Shown in pieces: positions 43,671-52,087 of a stretch of DNA of 64,000 bases. Both the position numbers and the translations under genes were made by a program. Below the pieces are notes generated by a model. That model did not search any database. It was not told where the DNA came from and was given only the letters and a program-made list of their open reading frames with translations. The stretch covers positions 1-64,000 of the forward strand of contig CAVJMJ010000011.1 in the NCBI GenBank assembly GCA_963650915.1, in the 5' to 3' direction. How positions within the stretch are numbered: the first letter of the stretch is position 1; each line of letters opens with the position of its first letter. This stretch comes from UBA4636 sp963650915. Its GTDB lineage: Bacteria; Bacillota; Clostridia; Christensenellales; Borkfalkiaceae.

Positions 43671-44072
43671 TTATTTAGACAATTCTTTTAACTTTTCATA
43701 TGCGTTTTTACAATCGCCTACGTATCTGAAAGTATATTTTTTGCCGTTTACGTTTAAATTCAGCGTACCCCAGTTAAAATCGGTTTGCCCCAATCTAAAC
43801 GGTTTATAATCTACGCTATATATCGTTTTTGTCGAAACTTTGTTACCGAGAAGGATAATATTTTTACCGTCGAAAGTTATCGGCGTTTTTGGTTGAAGCA
43901 AATAATCGATTAAAAAACACAGCGATGCAAAAAATATTGCCGCACCGAAAACCCAAACGGTTTTTTTCAGGGCAAAACCGAGTATAAAAAGCACGAGCCC
44001 GGAAACTACGAAACCTAAAATTACGTATAACGCTTTATTCGTTCTTTTTGCGACGACAGACCCTTCTTCCAT
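43671..44072 (-). CDS. Hypothetical protein with two membrane helices
   Basis: A 133-residue protein. Two membrane helices (about 14-36 and 39-61) precede a soluble ~65-residue beta domain (ITFDGKNIILLGNKV, GTLNLNVNGKKYTFRYVGD, then a C-terminal helix) that looks like a bacterial PH domain. Function unknown. An internal start at GTG/ATG a few codons downstream is possible. Confidence 0.65.
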   Translation of the reverse strand: MEEGSVVAKRTNKALYVILGFVVSGLVLFILGFALKKTVWVFGAAIFFASLCFLIDYLLQPKTPITFDGKNIILLGNKVSTKTIYSVDYKPFRLGQTDFNWGTLNLNVNGKKYTFRYVGDCKNAYEKLKELSK

Positions 44073-44114
44073 TCTCTCACCCTTTAAGTTTAATCAAACA
44101 AATTAAAAAAACAA

Positions 44115-44162
44115 GCGTTACCCTCCAAAGCATATTAACTTAATAGTTGCAGAAGGTAACGC
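44115..44162 (-). terminator. tRNA-Gly terminator
   Basis: Stem GCGTTACC/GGTAACGC with a long 32-base loop and TTTTTTT on the minus strand. Confidence 0.8.
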
Positions 44163-44178
44163 CGTATCTAAAAAACAG

Positions 44179-44252
44179 TGGAGCGGATGATGGGAGTCGG
44201 ACCCACCTCTCAAGCTTGGGAAGCTCGCATACTACCGATGTACTACACCCGC
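44179..44252 (-). tRNA. tRNA-Gly, anticodon CCC
   Basis: Minus-strand cloverleaf: acceptor GCGGGTG/CATCCGC, anticodon stem CGAGC/GCTTG around loop TTCCCAA, T-arm GTGGG.TCCGACT.CCCAT, and encoded CCA. Anticodon CCC reads GGG. Promoter and terminator are both visible, so it is a single-gene transcript. Confidence 0.95.
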
Positions 44253-44266
44253 ATATTACGGTATAT

Positions 44267-44295
44267 ATTTTATACGCAATTTTTCGGATTGTCAA
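44267..44295 (-). promoter_or_regulatory. tRNA-Gly promoter
   Basis: Minus strand TTGACA (44290-44295), 17-bp spacer, TAAAAT (44267-44272), placing +1 about 8 bases before the tRNA. The rest of 44296-44580 is AT-rich without a gene. Confidence 0.85.
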
Positions 44296-44594
44296 GAAAA
44301 CTTCGGCGTTTTTATATAATTAAAGGGTTTTACCGTTTATTTGTTACCGAAATTGTCGTTTTACGCAAATTATCCTTTTGCGCAAATTATCCTTTTGCTC
44401 AATTATATTTTTGCCACGCAGTTTTATTCCGCACTTTTTGCAAATTATTATTTTCCTCAAACGGTTAATTGTTTTTCGTAATCTTTTTTATAAGCGCGCA
44501 AAATTTGTTTAAACACACACGCTTGAATTTTTTATGTAAACACGCTAAATATTAAAAACGACTAATCGTTTTTTGTTTTTTTTGAAAATAAAAA

Positions 44595-44609
44595 GGGGCT
44601 AAAAGCCCC
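44595..44609 (-). terminator. Terminator of the ferritin-like gene
   Basis: Stem GGGGCT/AGCCCC with a 3-base loop and TTTTTATTTT on the minus strand. The 130 bases between it and the gene contain imperfect TTTATATTGCTATTTTAT repeats. Confidence 0.85.
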
Positions 44610-44741
44610 GAATTTATTTTTATATTGCTATTTTATGTCTTAATTTACCAATCCCGCAACTTACTTTATATTGCTATTTTATATCGTAATTTATTTTATG
44701 CCTTAATTTATTTTTCAGCGGAATTGATTTTATTTACGACA

Positions 44742-45995
44742 TTATTTTTTACAACCGACCTTCCCCCTTCCAACCGTCAAATTATCGGTTTTTCTATCTC
44801 TGAGTTCTTTTACGGGATGGGGCGCGGTTTCGTAACGCAAATCCTCGCCGTTTTGCGATATATACTTTTCGATAACTCTGTGGCTCGGATTTTTTTCGCC
44901 CGTTCCGACGAATCTTTTTTGGTACTTGTAATATTTACAATCGTCCTTAAGTTCGCTTACGGGAACGTAACCTTCGTTTACCGAGGTTATATTGCAATCG
45001 TTTAAGACTTCTCGTACGTATTTGATGTTCTCGCCGAATTTAATGAGTTCGGGGAAGTTTCCGTCGGCAATCACTTGGCACCAACATTTACCCTCGTAGG
45101 TTTTCAGTAAATCGGCGGCTTCGTGAAGATGTGCTACTTCCTGCTCGAAAATCTCCTCGTAAAGCCTCTTAAGGTTTTGATCGCTTTCGTCGTTATAGAG
45201 AGAATAATAAAGGTAACACTCGGTGTACTCGTGCATTAAATTGCATTCCAAAAGCGACAAGTCGGGGTCGATTAAACTTTCGTAACCCGTTACGTGCTGT
45301 TCCTCGATAAGGGCTATTTCGGAAAACATTTTTCTGCCTAAATCGTCGGGGTAGTAACTTCCGACGTTCATATAAAAGTTCATGGTTTGCTGTTCCGCCG
45401 CCGTAATGATGCCGACGTCGATGTTGGTTATTATGTCATTTTTTGAAGAGTTTACGGCAAACCTTACGTCGTCGTCGGGGTGGCGGAATTCGGCAACCGT
45501 CGGGCGACCGGGCATAACCTCGGTGTAGTCGCCGAGGTATAACTCAAAGTTTTTGCCCTCTTCCATTTCGAGAAGATCGGAAAACCTGTACAGATGGTCG
45601 AAATCTTCCAAAAGAGCAAAGTCGAGTTGTTGTTTTACCACGTAGTTTTTAGCGCGTTTTGCCAAAATCGCAGTTAAATCTACGGCAAGTTGCTCGTAAG
45701 CAAGAGTGGTTTCGAGAAGATTTTCGTCTTTCGGCTTGCAAGAAGCAAGCATTTTGTGCTGAATTTGTTCCTGACGCCTCGTAAAAGCAAGGCGTCTGCG
45801 CACGTCGTTGCTATAAGTGTGTCTGTCGATTTGATGACTGTTAAAATTTGCTTCGAATTCCGTCCCTTGCGCCAAAATAAGTCTTACCTTTGTGTAGGGA
45901 CTTACTTCCAGTTTATCGTAGGTTTTTTGAGGAATTTTGCTTAGAGGAAGAATAAAGTTTTCAAGTTTTTTCGGTTTTAATTCAAAGGGATTCAT
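44742..45995 (-). CDS. Ferritin-like diiron protein
   Basis: A 417-residue protein with a four-helix-bundle diiron signature: a Glu in AAEQQTMNFYMN (near 200) with EIALIEEQHVTGYE (ExxH) after it, then a second set in LMHEYTECYLYYSLYNDE and IFEQEVAHLHEAA (ExxH). The first ~150 residues may be another helical bundle (ETTLAYEQLAVDLTAIL). The last ~80 are of unknown fold. Possible roles are oxidative-stress defence or iron handling; that is inference from the motif. No signal peptide. AGGAG before ATG; single gene with terminator. Confidence 0.75.
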   Translation of the reverse strand: MNPFELKPKKLENFILPLSKIPQKTYDKLEVSPYTKVRLILAQGTEFEANFNSHQIDRHTYSNDVRRRLAFTRRQEQIQHKMLASCKPKDENLLETTLAYEQLAVDLTAILAKRAKNYVVKQQLDFALLEDFDHLYRFSDLLEMEEGKNFELYLGDYTEVMPGRPTVAEFRHPDDDVRFAVNSSKNDIITNIDVGIITAAEQQTMNFYMNVGSYYPDDLGRKMFSEIALIEEQHVTGYESLIDPDLSLLECNLMHEYTECYLYYSLYNDESDQNLKRLYEEIFEQEVAHLHEAADLLKTYEGKCWCQVIADGNFPELIKFGENIKYVREVLNDCNITSVNEGYVPVSELKDDCKYYKYQKRFVGTGEKNPSHRVIEKYISQNGEDLRYETAPHPVKELRDRKTDNLTVGRGKVGCKK

Positions 45996-46159
45996 TGTTT
46001 ACTCCTATATAGCGTATTGCCGAAAAAAATGATTGCCTTTCTATTCTGGTTTTATACTACGAATCGAAAATCGAAATAAAAAAACGACAAAAAACAAAAC
46101 AAAAAAGAGGCGTAATATGAATAGAAAACCGTAAAAAATAAAACAAAAAAGAGGCAAAA

Positions 46160-46185
46160 ACCGACCTATAGCCCGACTTTTGCCC
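46160..46185 (-). repeat. Palindromic element copy
   Basis: ACCGACCTATAGCCCGACTT, downstream of nupQ; may serve as the end hairpin of that operon. Confidence 0.65.
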
Positions 46186-46269
46186 TTTTTGATTTTTCCT
46201 TTTAAAATTCAACAATTAGTTTTTATGCCCATAAAAACTAAGGTTGCCTTTTATCTTTTGCCTTTTATC

Positions 46270-46322
46270 TTTGCATTTTACCTTTGCATTTTATCTTTGC
46301 ATTTTATCTTTGCATTTTACCT
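46270..46322. repeat. 13-bp tandem repeat x4
   Basis: TTTGCATTTTAYC at 13-base steps (46271, 46284, 46297 and 46310), extending into the stop codon of nupQ; the repeat probably grew from the gene end. Confidence 0.85.
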
Positions 46323-47276
46323 TTGACCTTTTTCGTAAGGAATGCCTTCCGCTTTAGGACAACCCGATTTTTTAGCCGTAACGGCTAAAACTATAAGTAC
46401 TACGAAGTACGGTATCATGTTATAAAAGTACATCGGCATGCCCAAAACTTTCAAAAACGAAATTTGAGATGACAGTACGCCGAGGCATTTTAAAAGCCCG
46501 AACATAAGCGCACCGAGGACTATTCCGAGAGGCTTCCAGTTACCGAAAATCATAATTGCGAGTGCCAAAAAGCCCGTGCCCGCAACGGTTGATTCGGCAG
46601 TGCCCGCCGACGTCGTTGCGGCGTATACGTAACCGCCCAAGCCAGCCAACGCACCGGAAATCGTGGTTCCGAGGTAACGCATTTTGTATACGTTTATGCC
46701 GACGCTTGCCGCCGCCTGAGGATGTTCTCCGCAAGCACGCATTCTTAGCCCCGTCTTGGTTTTATAAAGCCATAACGACAACAAAACGAAAAGGACAATG
46801 ACGACGAAGGTCGAAATATACGCTTTATCGAAGAAAATCTTCAATATAGACGGAAGATTATCGTTGTGTATAACGTACCCCGTGCCTTGTGCGGGCATAA
46901 CGACCTTTTCCTGATTGAACAACACGAGTGATATACTGCATACGAGTGCGGGTGCAAGCATGTTTAACGCCGTACCACCTATCGTCTGATCGGCCTTAAG
47001 GTTTATCGCCGAAAAGGAAAGTAAAAGTGAAAATATCGCACCTGCCAAAGCCGATACGAGCATTGACAAAATAAACAACCAACTGCCCGATACGACGTTA
47101 TTTTCCAACATTGCTTTTGCAAACATTGCGCCGACGAAGGAGCCGAAAATCATAATACCGTCCAAGGCGATGTTGATAATACCGCTTCTTTCGGCAAACA
47201 CGCCTGCAAGCGCGACTATCAAAAGAGGTATTGCGCAAATAATAACTTGCTGCATTATAAATACGAAACTATCCAT
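46317..47276 (-). CDS. nupQ: Nucleoside ABC transporter permease
   Basis: A 319-residue permease with eight to ten membrane helices (BPD_transp_2 family). Signature stretches: PLLIVALAGVFAERSGIINIALDG at the start (given in part) and GLRMRACGEHPQAAASVGINVYKMRY near 190 (in part), which is the ATPase-coupling loop. Second permease of the BMP-type purine nucleoside importer. A 12-base gap follows nupP. Confidence 0.93.
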   Translation of the reverse strand: MDSFVFIMQQVIICAIPLLIVALAGVFAERSGIINIALDGIMIFGSFVGAMFAKAMLENNVVSGSWLFILSMLVSALAGAIFSLLLSFSAINLKADQTIGGTALNMLAPALVCSISLVLFNQEKVVMPAQGTGYVIHNDNLPSILKIFFDKAYISTFVVIVLFVLLSLWLYKTKTGLRMRACGEHPQAAASVGINVYKMRYLGTTISGALAGLGGYVYAATTSAGTAESTVAGTGFLALAIMIFGNWKPLGIVLGALMFGLLKCLGVLSSQISFLKVLGMPMYFYNMIPYFVVLIVLAVTAKKSGCPKAEGIPYEKGQR

Positions 47277-47288
47277 TTTAGCCCTCCT

Positions 47289-48584
47289 TTACTTTATCGC
47301 CATATCGGTTATCGTCGTTTTTTCGTCAAATTGATTATCGTCGGTCTTTCCGTCGTCCGATATGCCGTCGGTCTTTCCGTCGTCCGATTTTTGGTTATCT
47401 TTCTTTTTTAGTCCGATTTTTTTATTTTTAAAAAAGTCGAAGGATATTCCCCTTTTGTTATCGGATTTTTGATTTTTGGCGCGTTGAATAAGTTCGGTAA
47501 TCAAACGAACGAAGCCGGCAAAATAAATAATTACGGCAACGATGATGTCTGCTATATATTTATTGAAGCCGATACCTTGAAGATATTGACCGCCCATCGC
47601 CAAATATTGCAATAAAATGCCCGAGAAGATTATACCGACGGGGTTGCTTCCCGCAAGTAACGCCACGGGGATTCCGTTAAAGCCCGCCGAAGGAAGGGTC
47701 ATGTAAACGCTCTTAAAGTTAAATTCGATACCGGGGTTGAGGTAGTATAAGGCACCGCCCGTTGCCGAAAGCCCGCCGGCTATCGCCATGCTCAAAATTA
47801 TATTGAGTTTTGCGTTCATACCCGCATAAAGCGACGCGTTTTTGTTGTATCCGCACGCTTTAAGTTCGTAACCGAAAACCGTTTTGTTAAGTAATATATA
47901 GATGACTACGGCGGCTAAAATCGCAATAAATATACCGCAATCGATATAAGAGCCTTTCAGTAATTTATCAAGCCCCAAAGTAGGAGTGGACGCCCCCGTC
48001 GAGGAAGTCGTGATAAGATAAGCCGATTTACCCATGCCGACGTTTTTAAGGTCGCTTGACTCGAAAACCCAAGTTACTATATTTGCGGCAATCCAGTTTG
48101 TCATAATGCAAACGATTACTTCGTTCACTTTAAGTAGAGACTTAAAAGCACCGGGTATCGCTCCCCACAATGCGCCGAACAAAAAGCCGACGAAAAGTGC
48201 GAGAAGCCAAACCATGAATTTTCCGAACCCTGTGTTTGCATGGATAGAAAGCGCAACGAGAAGGGAACCCATGGTACCCATAAGGTACTGACCGGGGGCG
48301 CCGATGTTAAACAAGCCCGTTTTAAAGGCTATGGCAACCGAAAGCCCCGTAAAGATAAGGGGAACGGAATAGAAAATCATGTTTCCCAAATCCATTTTTA
48401 TCATATTGCCGTTTCCGGAGCCGAAAGGTCCTACGAACAACTTACCCAAGCCTAAAAACGCATCGCTCGGAGTGGTGTTTTCCGAAGATAACGACAATAT
48501 AAGCATTACGACGAAACCTACCAACATTCCCGCAAGAATGCATGCAAGACTTGCCAAAATAGGTTGTAAAGCCTTTTTATTCAT
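47289..48584 (-). CDS. nupP: Nucleoside ABC transporter permease
   Basis: A 431-residue permease, partner of nupQ, with about nine or ten helices and the coupling loop YELKACGYNKNASLYAGM near 265. The C-terminal ~60 residues form a highly charged Lys/Asp tail with repeated SDDGKTD units. ATG 48584 has AGGAGGTG just upstream and overlaps the end of nupO by eight bases; a longer frame from 48614 is unlikely. Confidence 0.93.
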   Translation of the reverse strand: MNKKALQPILASLACILAGMLVGFVVMLILSLSSENTTPSDAFLGLGKLFVGPFGSGNGNMIKMDLGNMIFYSVPLIFTGLSVAIAFKTGLFNIGAPGQYLMGTMGSLLVALSIHANTGFGKFMVWLLALFVGFLFGALWGAIPGAFKSLLKVNEVIVCIMTNWIAANIVTWVFESSDLKNVGMGKSAYLITTSSTGASTPTLGLDKLLKGSYIDCGIFIAILAAVVIYILLNKTVFGYELKACGYNKNASLYAGMNAKLNIILSMAIAGGLSATGGALYYLNPGIEFNFKSVYMTLPSAGFNGIPVALLAGSNPVGIIFSGILLQYLAMGGQYLQGIGFNKYIADIIVAVIIYFAGFVRLITELIQRAKNQKSDNKRGISFDFFKNKKIGLKKKDNQKSDDGKTDGISDDGKTDDNQFDEKTTITDMAIK

Positions 48585-50172
48585 CGCACACCTCCTCGCC
48601 GTCGCGTTTGGCACCCGACATGTATAAACCGAGTTCTTGCCCGGTAATTTTTTTAGGATCGAGTTCGCCGGTGATTTCGCCCTCGTACATAACGAGGATT
48701 CTGTCCGATAAATTCATGACCTCGTCGAGTTCGAGGGAAACGAGCAGTACTGCCGCCCCCTCGTCCCGCATTTGGACTATTTTACCGTGGATATATTCGA
48801 TTGCACCTACATCTAAGCCCCTCGTCGGTTGGACGGCTATAAGCAAGCCTTTGTTCCTGTCCATTTCACGTGCGACGATAGCCTTTTGCTGATTTCCGCC
48901 CGACATTCCGCGTGCGATTGAGTTTACCCCCTCACTGCTTCTGATATCGAAGTCGCCTATAAGTTTATCGGCGTATTTTTCGACCTCGTCGAAACGTATA
49001 AACAACCTCTTTTTAAAATCGTTTTCAAAGTAACGTTGCAATACGAGATCTTGTTGAAGGGAATAATCGAGGATAAGCCCGTGTTTGTGTCTGTCTTCGG
49101 GAATATGGCTTAACCCGTGGGTGTTTTTGTAACGTATAGACTTATGCGTTACGTCCTCGCCGTACAAATAAACGGTACCGCTTTCGAGTTTTTCAAGCCC
49201 CGTAATACCTTGAACGAGTTCGGTTTGCCCGTTGCCGTCGATACCCGCGATGCAAACGATTTCCCCCTTTCTTACGTTGAAGGAAAGGTTCTTTACGGCG
49301 TCCTTTTTATGTGTTTTGCTTTTTACGCAAATATTTTCTACTTTTAAAACTTCTTCGCCTGGGACGGAATCTTTTTTGTCTACGGCAAAGTTAACGTGTC
49401 TTCCCACCATCATTTCGGAAAGTTGCTCTTTGGTGGTGTCTTTAACGTTTACGGTACCGATGCATTTTCCCTTTCTTAAAACGGTGCATCTGTCGGATAC
49501 CGCCATGATTTCGTTAAGTTTATGGGTGATGAAAAGAATGGATTTGCCCTCTTTCTTAAGCCCCTTCATTATCGACATGAGTTCGTCTATCTCTTGCGGG
49601 GTAAGAACGGCTGTCGGCTCGTCGAAAATCAAAACTTCGTTATTGCGGTAAAGCATCTTTAAAATTTCGACGCGTTGTTGCATGCCGACTGTAATATCTT
49701 CTATTTTTGCGTCGGGATCGACTTTTAAACCGTATCTGTTTGAAAGTTCAATCACCTTTTGGCGTGCTTCTTTGGTTTTTAAAACGCCTAAAAAACTGTC
49801 TTCCGCACCGAGTATGATGTTTTCGAGCACGGTAAAACATTCGACCAGTTTAAAGTGTTGATGTACCATACCTATACCGAGCGCGGTAGCGTCGTTAGGG
49901 TCGTTAATTTTTACTTCTTTTCCGTCTTTTTTGATGTAACCTTCATCGGGTTGATAAAGTCCGAAAAGCACGCTCATAAGCGTTGACTTTCCCGCACCGT
50001 TTTCGCCTAAAAGTGCGTGGATTTCCCCTCTTTTAAGTTGAAGGTTGATATCGTCGTTTGCCTTGAAAATGCCGTTATTCTTAGGAAATTCCTTGGTAAT
50101 ATGACACATTTCTATAACGAAAGGCGTTTTTAAAGTCTCTTCTGTCATTTGAGAAGTTTTGGCTTCAATCAT
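48577..50172 (-). CDS. nupO: Nucleoside ABC transporter ATPase
   Basis: A 531-residue protein with two fused ABC domains. First domain: Walker A GENGAGKST, signature VGMQQRVEI, Walker B VLIFDEPTAVL. Second domain (from about 270): GIDGNGQTEL in place of Walker A, RGMSGGNQQK signature, and LLIAVQPTRGLDVGA in place of Walker B, the usual degenerate second site of this sugar/nucleoside class. Energises uptake through NupP/NupQ. Confidence 0.95.
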   Translation of the reverse strand: MIEAKTSQMTEETLKTPFVIEMCHITKEFPKNNGIFKANDDINLQLKRGEIHALLGENGAGKSTLMSVLFGLYQPDEGYIKKDGKEVKINDPNDATALGIGMVHQHFKLVECFTVLENIILGAEDSFLGVLKTKEARQKVIELSNRYGLKVDPDAKIEDITVGMQQRVEILKMLYRNNEVLIFDEPTAVLTPQEIDELMSIMKGLKKEGKSILFITHKLNEIMAVSDRCTVLRKGKCIGTVNVKDTTKEQLSEMMVGRHVNFAVDKKDSVPGEEVLKVENICVKSKTHKKDAVKNLSFNVRKGEIVCIAGIDGNGQTELVQGITGLEKLESGTVYLYGEDVTHKSIRYKNTHGLSHIPEDRHKHGLILDYSLQQDLVLQRYFENDFKKRLFIRFDEVEKYADKLIGDFDIRSSEGVNSIARGMSGGNQQKAIVAREMDRNKGLLIAVQPTRGLDVGAIEYIHGKIVQMRDEGAAVLLVSLELDEVMNLSDRILVMYEGEITGELDPKKITGQELGLYMSGAKRDGEEVCDE

Positions 50173-50218
50173 TGTATACTCCTACTAAGCCTCGACGCGT
50201 TTTTTGCGCCGAATACGG

Positions 50219-50249
50219 GAAAGGCTCCCACGATAAGTGGAAGCCTTTC
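50219..50249 (-). promoter_or_regulatory. Intercistronic hairpin between binding protein and ATPase genes
   Basis: Stem GAAAGGCTCCCAC/GTGGAAGCCTTTC (one mismatch), five-base loop, no T run. It probably protects the upstream binding-protein mRNA and lowers read-through, giving excess binding protein. Confidence 0.7.
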
Positions 50250-50303
50250 GTACGGATTCCTGCGTTATATAAAATATAAAGAGGTGTCCTGTAATCTTTA
50301 TAA

Positions 50304-51431
50304 TTATGCTTCAAAGTCGATTGCGACTTTGGTTAACCCGAGAGCTGTAAGCCAAGTTGTGTTGTTGCAGTCGTCGGGAGCGTTCGCACTTACGGTTAAC
50401 GTACCGTTTGCGATTTGTGCAAACAAAGCGTTGTATTCGGTAACGGTGAACTTAGTCATCGACCAAGTAGCGGTGGGAAGACCGGTAGCGTTATCGGAAG
50501 CGCCGAGGTTGGAAGTCTTGCCGGCAAGTTTAGTATCCCAATTGCCTGCGTAATATTCGGTAAGAATGAGTTGAACGGATTCTTTTAATCCTTTAACGGC
50601 ACTCGTGATAACATGGTTCGATAAAGAACTCTGGTCAACGTCTACACCGATGATTTTAGCCGTAGCGCCTTTGGATTCGGCAGCCGCTTTAACCGATTCG
50701 AACATAGAACCGCCGCAAGAGAATACTACCTGGGTACCTGCGGTATACCAGCCGGAAATTTGAGTTTGAAGTTCGGTGGAGGCACTGAATGCGTCGCCAT
50801 ATTTGAAACTATATTTCATTTGGATAGCACCGTCTTCCAAATTCATCATTTTAGCGGCAGCTTCCGCACCTTGAATGAAACCGAAACCGAAACGGTTGCA
50901 AGCGGGATTGTTTCCGCCACCGCCTAAAGTAGCACCCAATTTGGTGTAACCTTCTCTTACTGCGGCATAACCTGCAAGGAAGCCGGATTCTTGTTCTTTA
51001 TAGGTAACTACGGTAACGTTGGTAAGTGCGTTACGTTTTGCATCGGTCAATGTCAAACCGTCGATGAATATGAATTTAACGGTAGGGTTTTGCGTAGCAA
51101 CTGTGGTCATTGCGGTAGCCTGTAAATAGCCGGGGGCAACGATAACTTTTGCGCCGTTGTTAATGGCTTGGTTCATAGCGGCAATACGATCGTTATCGGT
51201 AGCTGCCGAACCGTTAGCGGGCTGATAATACTTGTAAGTTTTGCCGTTTGCTTCGGCGTAAGCCTTAGCACCTTCGTAAGTACCCTCGTTGAAACCGCCG
51301 TCCTTTAACTGACCGACGTCGGTTACGACTGCGATTTCGGATTCTTTCTTGTTTTCGGTGCAAGCCGTAAAGCAGGCGCATGCGCCGAGGACTAAGAGTG
51401 CGGAGAGGATAATTGCCAATACTTTCTTCAT
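50304..51431 (-). CDS. nupN: BMP-family nucleoside-binding lipoprotein
   Basis: A 375-residue lipoprotein (signal peptide, lipobox FTAC at about residue 24) of the basic membrane protein / PnrA family. Hallmarks: TDVGQLKDGGFNEGTYEGAKAYA near 38 (in part), GYLQATAMTTVA and FIFIDG. It binds purine nucleosides outside the cell and delivers them to NupOPQ. First gene of the transporter set, AAGGAGAC before ATG, with a ~345-base structured leader. Confidence 0.94.
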   Translation of the reverse strand: MKKVLAIILSALLVLGACACFTACTENKKESEIAVVTDVGQLKDGGFNEGTYEGAKAYAEANGKTYKYYQPANGSAATDNDRIAAMNQAINNGAKVIVAPGYLQATAMTTVATQNPTVKFIFIDGLTLTDAKRNALTNVTVVTYKEQESGFLAGYAAVREGYTKLGATLGGGGNNPACNRFGFGFIQGAEAAAKMMNLEDGAIQMKYSFKYGDAFSASTELQTQISGWYTAGTQVVFSCGGSMFESVKAAAESKGATAKIIGVDVDQSSLSNHVITSAVKGLKESVQLILTEYYAGNWDTKLAGKTSNLGASDNATGLPTATWSMTKFTVTEYNALFAQIANGTLTVSANAPDDCNNTTWLTALGLTKVAIDFEA

Positions 51432-51777
51432 TTTTGTCTCCTTTAAAATTTATTTGCGCTTTCGCGCTACGGGAATGAATAAACCCGTTCTACCCTTTAC
51501 GTATAAGTCGCTACGTGACGACTTACGTATTATGTCGCTATGCGACGACGCAACGGCTAATAAAAGCCGTCGATGTCTTTTGCGTTTGACCAAAGTCAAA
51601 CGCAAAAGGGGTACCCCTTTTTGCAAATATTCCTTTTATTTTTCAGTCCGTTTTATTTAATTGATTGTACTTAGTCTACTACTTCCGACCCGTTTTTTAT
51701 AGTCGCCGTAAAACTTTGCGACTTTTAAATCGACACTAATCGACAAATTTTTAAAAATGCCGACAACTTGTGATTAC
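51432..51777 (-). ncRNA. Long structured leader of the nucleoside transporter operon
   Basis: From the promoter to the nupN start there are ~345 untranslated bases. On the minus strand the order is: palindrome AAAAGGGGTACCCCTTTT (near 51603-51620); a 13-base perfect stem TTTTGCGTTTGAC/GTCAAACGCAAAA (51578-51607); ACGGCT/AGCCGT; TCGC-TAT-GCGA; a stem near AAGTCG/CGACTT (51504-51530); and a small GCGC-GAAA-GCGC loop near the ribosome site. It does not fit the purine riboswitch consensus I know. It could be a cis-regulator or a mobile repeat. Confidence 0.55.
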
Positions 51778-51783
51778 ATAACT

Positions 51784-51811
51784 ATAATACCACAAAATGT
51801 GGGATTGTCAA
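51784..51811 (-). promoter_or_regulatory. Promoter of the nucleoside transporter operon
   Basis: Minus strand TTGACA (51806-51811), 16-bp spacer, TATTAT (51784-51789). The spacer holds a CCACA..TGTGG inverted repeat that could be an operator. Confidence 0.75.
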
Positions 51812-51980
51812 TTATTTTTTTACCGCTTTTTTAAAATTTTCGGATATATTTTTTGTGAAATTTCCGTTGTCGTTTTTCGGTGTTTCCTTATTATATATTG
51901 GAATTTTTTTCTTTTAAAAAAACGCCTTTTTGACTATAAAAAACCGATTTTAGTTTATCGAATATCCAAACGATATTTAT

Positions 51981-52016
51981 AAAAAGCCCGCCTATATGCC
52001 CGTTATCGCCTGTTTT
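51981..52016 (+). repeat. Palindromic element copy
   Basis: AAGCCCGCCTATATGCCCG type copy between the DeoC-like gene and the nucleoside transporter promoter. Confidence 0.75.
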
Positions 52017-52087
52017 GAAGATAACGACAAAAAAACTTGTTGAAAAATATGCTTTTATTTTTTATATATGAAAGCCTTTTTTACTGC

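Noticed and set aside
51432..51777. Purine riboswitch before nupN
   Set aside because: The conserved loop sequences of the xpt-type aptamer are not present.
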